From Verrucomicrobiota bacterium (GTDB lineage: Bacteria; Verrucomicrobiota; Verrucomicrobiia; Limisphaerales; AV2): a stretch of 5,724 bases of DNA. The position numbers and the translations under genes were made by a program. The stretch spans positions 1 to 5,724 of the forward strand of contig QHPA01000303.1 of the NCBI GenBank assembly GCA_003218935.1. Reading direction: 5' to 3'. Under the pieces are notes generated by a model. That model was not told the DNA's origin, searched no databases, and saw only the letters and a program-made list of their open reading frames with translations. Below, piece after piece: positions 1 through 5,310 of the stretch (position 1 is the stretch's first letter; the number at the start of each line of letters is the position of its first letter).

Positions 1-456
1 CTGGCCGAGTGCCGGCCGGCGCCCATGCGGATGCAGGTCTGGACGGCCAAAGGCGTGCGCGTGCTGGACGACGCCTACAACGCCAACGCCGACTCGATGG
101 TCGCGGCGTTGGAGACATTGAAAGAATTTCCGTGCGCCGGCCGACGCGTGGCCGTGCTTGGCGATATGGCGGAACTGGGGCCGCACAGCGCCGAGGCGCA
201 CGCGGAAGTGGGGCGCCGCGCCGCCGAATTGCGCGTGGATCATTTGTTCGCCGTGGGAAAAATGGCGGGTGTGATGGGCGCAGCCGCCCGCGCCGCCGGC
301 TTGATGATTGTGATCGAGCTGGGGGAAGTCGAAACCGCAGCAAATGCCCTAAAGCGTTTCGTGGGGCCGGGCGACGTGGTGTTGATCAAAGCCTCGCGCG
401 CTTCGCGCTTGGAACGTGTGAGCGAAGTGTTGCGCGACGAAAACAGCAAAAAATGA
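1..456 (+). CDS. murF: UDP-N-acetylmuramoyl-tripeptide--D-alanyl-D-alanine ligase, C-terminal part (5' truncated by window)
   Basis: MurF is the cytoplasmic Mur ligase that uses ATP to join D-Ala-D-Ala to UDP-MurNAc-tripeptide, the last soluble step of peptidoglycan precursor synthesis. The frame is open from base 1 and gives 151 residues before TGA at 454-456; the family is usually about 450 residues, so only the end of the central domain and the C-terminal domain are present. Visible family motifs, numbered in the fragment, are DDAYNANADSM (23-33), GDMAELG (54-60) and, near the end, KASR (130-133), where most MurF proteins have KGSR. The ATP-binding P-loop lies upstream of the window. An ATG at 453-455 overlaps the stop as ATGA, so a following small ORF could be translationally coupled. 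The neighbouring mraY and murD fit the usual dcw order. Identification is secure; the real 5' end is unseen. Confidence 0.96.
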   Translation: MAECRPAPMRMQVWTAKGVRVLDDAYNANADSMVAALETLKEFPCAGRRVAVLGDMAELGPHSAEAHAEVGRRAAELRVDHLFAVGKMAGVMGAAARAAGLMIVIELGEVETAANALKRFVGPGDVVLIKASRASRLERVSEVLRDENSKK

Positions 457-479
457 ACAAGACAAACTCAGGATCAAAA

Positions 480-632
480 ATGACCCACCGCCGGCGTCCG
501 CGTTCGGTGGCGGACGGACGAAATTCTAAAAATGTCGTTTCCGAGGTCCCCAATTTCCTGCTAAGACTGGTCGGTTGGCGGCGGCTTAAATTGACGCTGA
601 CCGAGACCATGCCGCGTTATCGGCACGACTAA
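480..632 (+). CDS. candidate small basic protein between murF and mraY, function unknown
   Basis: I do not recognise this product. It would be 50 residues, very rich in Arg (MTHRRRPRS at the start), with a short amphipathic hydrophobic stretch NFLLRLVGWRRLKLTLT at about 25-41 and no cysteine. The chosen ATG at 480 has AGGA at 470-473, six bases upstream, which is a better ribosome site than any confirmed gene here shows. An alternative in-frame ATG at 453 overlaps the murF stop (ATGA) and would give 59 residues. The TAA at 630-632 is three bases before the mraY ATG, so the ORF fills the gap and could couple mraY translation. About two thirds of third codon positions are G or C, similar to neighbours. 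Against it: this GC-rich stretch is also open in other frames, so absence of stops for 50 codons is weak evidence. It may instead be a structured leader. Confidence 0.4.
   Translation: MTHRRRPRSVADGRNSKNVVSEVPNFLLRLVGWRRLKLTLTETMPRYRHD
495..516 (+). promoter_or_regulatory. 7-bp hairpin in the murF-mraY gap
   Basis: CGTCCGC at 495-501 is perfectly complementary to GCGGACG at 510-516 around an 8-base loop. An alternative fold pairs CCACCG (485-490) with CGGTGG (505-510), and the two folds are mutually exclusive at base 510. There is no T-run after the stem, so it is not a standard intrinsic terminator. It lies 15 to 36 bases into the candidate small ORF, and in GC-rich DNA a short stem like this can arise by chance. 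If the ORF is not translated, this may be the more meaningful element of the gap. Confidence 0.25.
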
Positions 633-635
633 ACG

Positions 636-1784
636 ATGCTTTATTACCTCAGTCAATTCCTCCAGCAGCAGGCGGCGGGCACGCCCTGGGCGGACTACCT
701 GTCGCCACTGCGCGTCTTTCGTTACATCACGTTTCGGAGCGCGGGCGCGGCGGTCACGGCACTGCTGCTGAGTTTGTGGCTGGGGCCGAAGGTGATCGTC
801 TGGCTTACACAACTCAAGTTCGGTCAGCAGTATACCGACAAAGCCGAGGAGGGCGGCGGGCTGGGGGCGCGCTTTTTGAGTAAAAAGGGAACGCCGACGA
901 TGGGTGGCATCCTGATCGTGCTGGTGCTGGATCTGGCCGTGCTGTTGTGGACGCAATGGAACGCCTTGATCCTGCTGACGCTGCTGTCGCTGATCGTGCT
1001 GGCCGGCCTGGGTTTCTACGACGACTACATGAAAATCACTCAACAGAACAATCGCGGCACGGCGTCCCAGGTGAAACTCTGGGTGCAATTCGCGTTGGCA
1101 TTGTTCATCGGAATTTATCTCTGGATGTTGCCCGAAACGAAAAGGTTAATTAGCGAGGTGATGGTGCCCTTCTTCAAACACCCGGTCCTGACCGGGGCGG
1201 GGCCGGCGGGACTGGTGCTGACGGTGCTGACGATTATGGGCAGCTCGAACGCGGTGAACTTCACCGACGGGCTGGACGGTCTGGCCATCGGCTGCACCTT
1301 GATTGTCGCAGCGGTGTTTCTCGTGTTCACGTACATCGCCGGAAATTTCAGATTCGCTGAATACCTGCAAGTCCCTTATGTCAACGGCGCAGGGGAATTG
1401 ACCATCTTCTGCGCGGCGATGATTGGCGCGGGCCTTGGTTTCCTTTGGTTCAATTGTCATCCGGCGCAAATGTTCATGGGTGACACCGGTTCGCTCGCCT
1501 TGGGTGGCGTGCTGGGCATCATCGCAGTGCTGATCCATCAACCGCTGGTACTGGTGATTGCCGGCGGCGTGTTCGTGGCTGAGACGGTTTCGGTCATGTT
1601 GCAAACCGCGTGGTTCAAATACACCCGGCACCGCACCGGCACCGGGCAGCGGGTTTTCCTGATGGCGCCGCTGCATCACCATTTTGAGAAGAAGGGCTGG
1701 TATGAATCGCAAGTCGTCACGCGCTTCTACATTTTGTGCATCCTGTGCGCGGTGGTGGCTTTGAGCACATTGAAATTGCGGTAA
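636..1784 (+). CDS. mraY: phospho-N-acetylmuramoyl-pentapeptide-transferase (lipid I synthase)
   Basis: MraY is the polytopic inner-membrane enzyme that moves phospho-MurNAc-pentapeptide from UDP to undecaprenyl phosphate, making lipid I. The 382-residue product aligns end to end by eye with E. coli MraY (360 residues). Key motifs are KKGTPTMGG (83-91), FYDDYMK with the Mg-binding Asp pair D129-D130, the NAVNFTDGLDGLA stretch (205-217), MGDTGSLALGG with catalytic-loop D283 (281-291), and MAPLHHHFEKKGW with the triple His at 347-349. About ten hydrophobic segments alternate with these loops. The extra length is mostly a roughly 12-residue insertion near the N-terminus (about 14-25) and a longer loop before KKGTP. 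The ATG at 636 is chosen because MLYYLSQFL matches the MraY start; no Shine-Dalgarno is visible, and the preceding ORF stop lies three bases away. murD begins two bases after the stop, indicating one transcript. Confidence 0.98.
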   Translation: MLYYLSQFLQQQAAGTPWADYLSPLRVFRYITFRSAGAAVTALLLSLWLGPKVIVWLTQLKFGQQYTDKAEEGGGLGARFLSKKGTPTMGGILIVLVLDLAVLLWTQWNALILLTLLSLIVLAGLGFYDDYMKITQQNNRGTASQVKLWVQFALALFIGIYLWMLPETKRLISEVMVPFFKHPVLTGAGPAGLVLTVLTIMGSSNAVNFTDGLDGLAIGCTLIVAAVFLVFTYIAGNFRFAEYLQVPYVNGAGELTIFCAAMIGAGLGFLWFNCHPAQMFMGDTGSLALGGVLGIIAVLIHQPLVLVIAGGVFVAETVSVMLQTAWFKYTRHRTGTGQRVFLMAPLHHHFEKKGWYESQVVTRFYILCILCAVVALSTLKLR

Positions 1785-1786
1785 AC

Positions 1787-3241
1787 ATGCAAGGGCTGGC
1801 AAACAAACGGGTGTTGGTCATCGGGCTCGGGTTGAGCGGTCGCGCGGCAAGCGATTTGTTGCGCCAGCGTGGAGCGCGAGTGCTGGCGATTGACAGCGCC
1901 GACACGCCGCAACTGCGCCTTGAGACTGAGGCGCTGCGGACTTCCGGCGTGGACGTCAGGCTCGGCGTCAAAGAGCCGCCGGGTGACGCCGCTGATTTGG
2001 CCGTCGTCAGTCCCGGTGTGCCGAGCCGGTCGGCCCTGGTCCAACGACTCGTCCAGCGCAACATTCCTGTGATTGGTGAACTCGAACTGGGCTACCAACA
2101 GTCCCTCTGCCTGAACATTTCCATCGCCGGCACTAACGGCAAGACCACAACCACGGAACTGGTTGACCGCATCCTCAAACACGCTCACCGTAAAACCGTC
2201 GCGGCGGGTAACATCGGCCTCCCGGTGTGCGCCGTGGCCGATCAGACCAGAGACCTGGATTTTCTGACCCTCGAAGTCAGTTCTTTTCAGTTGGAGACGA
2301 TTCAGTTCTTCCGGCCGGTCGTGGCGGTGCTGTTGAACATCACGCCCGACCATCTGGACCGTTATCCAAACATGGCCGATTACACGCGCGCCAAGGCCCG
2401 CCTGTTTATGAACCAACAGACGTTCGATTGGGCGATTGTGCAGAGCCAGGCTCTGGCGCAGATGCGCTCTTTGAATCTCGAAATTCCGTCCAAGATCATC
2501 ACCTTCAGCGCAAATAATCACCACGCCGACATTTACCTGGACCGCGGCTTGCTGGTCAGCCGGCTGTCGGACTGGACCGGCCCGTTGCTCGACATGGACA
2601 AATGCAAATTGCGCGGTCCGCACAACGCCGAGAATTTAATGGCCGCGCTGGCGGTGGGACACGTCCTGCGCATCCCGCTGGAGGAAATGGCTGAGGCCCT
2701 GATGACTTACCAGCCGGGGCCGCACCGGTGCGAAGTGGTGGCCGAAATCGGCGGCGGCAAATTCGTCAATGACTCCAAGGCAACCAATGTTGACGCGTTG
2801 CAGAAGGCGCTGCTGGCAATGCCGGTTGCCAAAGCCGGCGGGCCGAACGTGCTGTTGATCGCCGGCGGACAGGACAAAGGCTTTGAATTCCACGACCTCG
2901 GGCCGCTGCTGTCGCAGCGTGTGAAGCAGGCTTTTGTGCTCGGTGAAACGCGCGAAAAAATTCGCGCGGCGTGGAGCCTTTTTACTCCTTGCACAATCGT
3001 AAGCTCTTTGCTACAAGCAGTGCAGCAGTCTGCTGCGAATGCTGTTTCTGGCGATGTAGTTTTACTTTCACCAGCCTGCTCCAGCTTTGACATGTTTCAG
3101 AACTATCAGCACCGGGGAGAGGTGTTTCGCCAGGCCGTCGAGCACTTGAAACAAACTGCCCGTCGTGGCGCCGCCGGCGCGAACGCCAGCACCGGCGCGC
3201 GTGAAACAAAAGCCGCCGAACCGGTCCGACAGGAAAATTGA
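1787..3241 (+). CDS. murD: UDP-N-acetylmuramoyl-L-alanine--D-glutamate ligase
   Basis: MurD is the cytoplasmic ATP-dependent ligase that adds D-glutamate to UDP-MurNAc-L-Ala. The start at 1787 gives 484 residues and places the N-terminal Rossmann motif VIGLGLSGRA at 11-20; an in-frame ATG 51 bases upstream lies inside mraY and would add an unrelated tail. Domains in order are: UDP-binding domain (about 1-107), central ATPase domain with P-loop GTNGKTT (115-121), LEVSSFQLE (162-170), ITPDHLDRY (185-193) and RAKARLF, whose K203 corresponds to the carbamylated Lys of the family, then the C-terminal domain with GPHRCE (311-316), NDSKATN (328-334), AGGQDKG (359-365) and LLSPACSSFDMF (426-437). The enzyme is about 35-45 residues longer than typical MurD, mainly because of a low-complexity tail after about 457. 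Codons at roughly 2978-3091 are unusually A/T-ending. No ribosome site is visible, so coupling to mraY is likely. Confidence 0.98.
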   Translation: MQGLANKRVLVIGLGLSGRAASDLLRQRGARVLAIDSADTPQLRLETEALRTSGVDVRLGVKEPPGDAADLAVVSPGVPSRSALVQRLVQRNIPVIGELELGYQQSLCLNISIAGTNGKTTTTELVDRILKHAHRKTVAAGNIGLPVCAVADQTRDLDFLTLEVSSFQLETIQFFRPVVAVLLNITPDHLDRYPNMADYTRAKARLFMNQQTFDWAIVQSQALAQMRSLNLEIPSKIITFSANNHHADIYLDRGLLVSRLSDWTGPLLDMDKCKLRGPHNAENLMAALAVGHVLRIPLEEMAEALMTYQPGPHRCEVVAEIGGGKFVNDSKATNVDALQKALLAMPVAKAGGPNVLLIAGGQDKGFEFHDLGPLLSQRVKQAFVLGETREKIRAAWSLFTPCTIVSSLLQAVQQSAANAVSGDVVLLSPACSSFDMFQNYQHRGEVFRQAVEHLKQTARRGAAGANASTGARETKAAEPVRQEN

Positions 3242-3253
3242 AGAAAACAATTT

Positions 3254-3286
3254 GCGTCGGCGTTTTTTGAGGGAAAACGCCGGCGC
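3254..3286 (+). promoter_or_regulatory. strong 13-bp hairpin after murD
   Basis: GCGTCGGCGTTTT at 3254-3266 pairs with AAAACGCCGGCGC at 3274-3286, with a single G·U wobble (3257 with 3283) and a 7-base loop. It begins 13 bases after the murD stop and lies in the 108-base spacer before the LysM gene. No T-run follows on either strand, so it does not look like a standard intrinsic terminator. It could be a Rho-linked or partial terminator, an mRNA 3'-end stabiliser, or a processing site that sets different levels for murD and the downstream genes. I see no convincing -35/-10 pair in the rest of the spacer. Confidence 0.55.
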
Positions 3287-3349
3287 GAAGAGTAAACGGA
3301 ACTATCAGTAGAAAGCGAAACAACGCCGCGACCAGCGCGATCATTCATT

Positions 3350-4084
3350 ATGAATACTCCGAATCCTCTGATTCCCAAAGGCTCGCTGCTTGAGCAGAAG
3401 GCCAAGGGCAAACCGCATCTTCGTGTCGCCTGCATCATTGTGGCCATTCATATGGTCTTCCTGGGTGGCCTGCTCATTCAGGGCTGCAAAAAGGAGGACC
3501 TCAACGCCAAGGCCAACCCGCCGACCAACGACATCGCGTTGCCGCCGCTGGATCAGAGCAACCTCTACCCGACCAACCCGCCGCAGCAGACGAACCTGCT
3601 GCCGCAGGACTTGACGCAGACGCCCGCTCCTCCGGCGACGAACCCGACGCCCCAGAACCTCCCGCTAATGCCGCCACCGGTGGAATCGGCTGCTCCCGCA
3701 GCCACCCGCGAGTACGTCGTGGTCAAACACGATTCGTTTTCATCCATTGGCAAAAAATTCGGCGTGTCCTGGAACGCCATCGCCAAGGCCAATCCGGGTG
3801 TTGACTCCACCCGACTGAAAGTCGGCCAGAAACTGGTTGTTCCGGCTCCAGCATCAGCGACCATCGCCACGGCCGCAGCCAGCAACTCCAGCGAGAATTC
3901 TTATGTCGTGAAGACCGGCGACACGCTGCACAAAATCGCCAGGGCCAACGGCACGAGCGTTAACGAGATCAAAGCGCTCAATGGCCTGAAGACCGACCGC
4001 ATCAAGGTTGGTGACAAACTGAAGCTGCCGGCCTCGAAACCTGCGCCGGTGACGGCGACGCCGGGCGGCCCCGGCAATCTGTAG
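3350..4084 (+). CDS. membrane-anchored protein with two LysM peptidoglycan-binding domains
   Basis: The 244-residue product has a short polar, basic N-terminus (1-25), one hydrophobic segment (about 26-45) ending LLIQGC (41-46), a Pro/Thr/Asn-rich linker (about 57-118), and two LysM domains at about 121-165 and 184-227, joined by an Ala/Ser-rich spacer. The second repeat is the more typical (YVVKTGDTLHKIA, then IKVGDKLKLP); the first has HDSFSSIGKKF in place of the usual GDTL pattern. LysM domains bind N-acetylglucosamine-containing glycans, so the protein probably binds peptidoglycan outside the inner membrane. Cys46 follows a loose lipobox (I-Q-G-C, with Gln at an unusual position), so it may be a lipoprotein or a simple single-pass protein. 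No enzymatic domain is present. It sits between murD and ftsW, which suggests a role in septal wall synthesis; that is inference. The ATG at 3350 has no visible ribosome site. The domain call is sure, the role is not. Confidence 0.93.
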   Translation: MNTPNPLIPKGSLLEQKAKGKPHLRVACIIVAIHMVFLGGLLIQGCKKEDLNAKANPPTNDIALPPLDQSNLYPTNPPQQTNLLPQDLTQTPAPPATNPTPQNLPLMPPPVESAAPAATREYVVVKHDSFSSIGKKFGVSWNAIAKANPGVDSTRLKVGQKLVVPAPASATIATAAASNSSENSYVVKTGDTLHKIARANGTSVNEIKALNGLKTDRIKVGDKLKLPASKPAPVTATPGGPGNL

Positions 4085-4097
4085 TTTCAGTCCGGCA

Positions 4098-4109
4098 GTC
4101 ACCGGTGAC
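4098..4109. repeat. perfect 12-bp palindrome in the LysM-ftsW spacer
   Basis: GTCACCGGTGAC reads identically on both strands and lies 13 bases after the LysM gene stop and about 68 bases before the ftsW ATG. With no loop it is better suited to binding a dimeric protein than to forming an RNA hairpin. I see no clear promoter beside it, and a single 12-bp palindrome in GC-rich DNA can be chance. Confidence 0.3.
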
Positions 4110-4162
4110 CTCGGCCCGGCGGCCGTTCGCGAGAGAAATACTATCGCTCGGAGTTTGCGCGG

Positions 4163-4180
4163 ATGATTTATCAGCGATGA
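4163..4180 (+). promoter_or_regulatory. possible five-codon minicistron overlapping the ftsW start
   Basis: ATG ATT TAT CAG CGA TGA (Met-Ile-Tyr-Gln-Arg-stop) starts at 4163, and its TGA at 4178-4180 overlaps the ftsW ATG (4177-4179) in the ATGA arrangement typical of translational coupling. The upstream frame is open back to 4109 but has no other ATG. No Shine-Dalgarno sequence precedes it clearly. It could load ribosomes for ftsW, or it may be a coincidence of 18 bases. Confidence 0.22.
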
Positions 4181-5310
4181 AATACGCCACCACAATCCTG
4201 GTGTTTTGCGTCGCAGGGTTGTTGTCACTGGGACTGGTGATGCTCTACAGCTCGAGCATGAGCCAGCCGGGCGCCAATTATCCGGTCGCCCAGGTGATCT
4301 GGTGCGGCGTGGGACTCACCGCCGGGGGAGTTGTGGCCTGCGTGGACTATCGGCATCTGAAAAAGATCTCGCTTCCGCTGTTCCTCGTGGCGATCGCGCT
4401 GCTCGCGCTGGTTTTGGTTCCCAGCAGCATCAGCGTCAAGGCGGGCGGCGCCCGGCGTTGGCTGAGCTTCGCGCACCAGAGTTTTCAACCGTCAGAACTG
4501 GTCAAGCTCGCGCTCGTGATTCTACTGGCCCACTATGCCGAGCGCCATCATCGAGTCATGCCGACGTTTGGACGCGGCCTGGTCGTGCCCGGCGTGCTCA
4601 TCGGCCTGACGCTCGGTTTGATTTTCCTCGAACCCGACTGGGGCACGGCCTTGCTCCTCGCGACGGTGAGCGGCATCATGTTGCTCGTGGCCGGCGTTCG
4701 CTGGCGCCATTTCTTTCCACCGCTCATGGTTGGCGCCGCGACCTTCATGATCTTTTTGCTGAATAATCCCGTGCGGATGAAACGCATTTTGAGCTGGATG
4801 AATCCCGAACAGACCAAGGAGGGCGTCGGCTATCAAGCCTGGCAGGCGATGCTCGCCCTCGGTTCCGGCGGCTGGACCGGGCTGGGTTTGGGCAATGGCC
4901 GGCAAAAATTCGGTTACCTGCCGGAGCATCAGACCGATTTCATCCTCGCGAATATCGGGGAAGAACTCGGTTTGATCGCCACGCTCGGCGTGCTCGCCGC
5001 CTTCGTCGTGCTGCTGATTTGCGGCATTTACATTGCCTGGCATTCGCGCGACACGTTCGGGTTGCTGCTGGCGACCGGACTGACTTTTTTGATCGCTTTG
5101 CAGGCGTTCATCAATATTGGCGTCGTGACCAGCGCGTTGCCGAACAAGGGCCTGCCGCTGCCGTTTATCAGCCGCGGCGGCTCGAATCTTTGTTTAGTGC
5201 TGGTTTGCGTCGGCCTGCTGCTCAGCGTCGCCCGTCGCGCTGCCGACCATCGCAGTGCCGCGCGGCACCCCAGCGACGTTGAAGAAACAGCCATTCCCCA
5301 GACCGCTTGA
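4177..5310 (+). CDS. ftsW: SEDS-family septal peptidoglycan glycosyltransferase FtsW
   Basis: FtsW is the division-specific SEDS polymerase of the inner membrane; with its partner class b PBP it makes glycan strands from lipid II at the septum. The 377-residue product has about ten hydrophobic segments. Motifs in order are GLVMLYSSSM (19-28), GGARRWL (90-96), QPSELVKLA (104-112), LEPDWGTALL (151-160), the large periplasmic loop with NPEQTKEGVGYQAWQAMLA (209-227) and YLPEHQTDFI (247-256), whose D254 matches the essential catalytic Asp of SEDS enzymes, and LPNKGLPLPFISRGGSNL (321-338). The last motif usually reads SYGGS, so Arg333 is unusual. ATG 4177 is chosen because MKYATTILVF runs straight into the first membrane segment; an in-frame GTG at 4105 would add 24 mostly polar residues and cannot be excluded. 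FtsW is favoured over RodA because the gene lies immediately before murG. Its stop overlaps the murG start. Confidence 0.96.
   Translation: MKYATTILVFCVAGLLSLGLVMLYSSSMSQPGANYPVAQVIWCGVGLTAGGVVACVDYRHLKKISLPLFLVAIALLALVLVPSSISVKAGGARRWLSFAHQSFQPSELVKLALVILLAHYAERHHRVMPTFGRGLVVPGVLIGLTLGLIFLEPDWGTALLLATVSGIMLLVAGVRWRHFFPPLMVGAATFMIFLLNNPVRMKRILSWMNPEQTKEGVGYQAWQAMLALGSGGWTGLGLGNGRQKFGYLPEHQTDFILANIGEELGLIATLGVLAAFVVLLICGIYIAWHSRDTFGLLLATGLTFLIALQAFINIGVVTSALPNKGLPLPFISRGGSNLCLVLVCVGLLLSVARRAADHRSAARHPSDVEETAIPQTA

Noticed and set aside
9..452. Long open frame in the +3 frame overlapping murF
   Set aside because: It gives an Arg/Gly-rich translation typical of an off-frame read of GC-rich coding DNA, while the true frame carries MurF motifs. 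Only the part after 453 was kept as a candidate.
561..1088. 175-codon antisense open frame opposite mraY
   Set aside because: His/Gln/Arg-rich translation without a recognisable domain; it is explained as the complement of mraY codons.
1624..1645. Short GC repeat CCGGCACC in mraY
   Set aside because: It encodes the His-Arg-Thr-Gly-Thr-Gly stretch and is explained by codon repetition.
1727..2623. 298-codon antisense open frame opposite murD
   Set aside because: It lies wholly opposite the mraY 3' end and murD, its translation shows no recognisable domain, and long antisense frames are expected opposite GC-rich genes.
3252..3300. Possible promoter in the murD-LysM spacer (TTGCGT or TTGAGG as -35)
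   Set aside because: No acceptable -10 hexamer lies at 16-18 bases, and the candidate -35 sequences are part of the hairpin.
3492..3497. AGGAGG, a perfect Shine-Dalgarno-like sequence inside the LysM gene
   Set aside because: No ATG, GTG or TTG follows at a usable distance; it is explained by the Lys-Lys-Glu-Asp codons just after Cys46.
4105..4176. GTG-initiated 24-residue N-terminal extension of FtsW
   Set aside because: The extension is polar and unlike known FtsW starts as far as I can recall, it overlaps the palindrome, and ATG 4177 leads directly into the first membrane segment. It remains a possibility.
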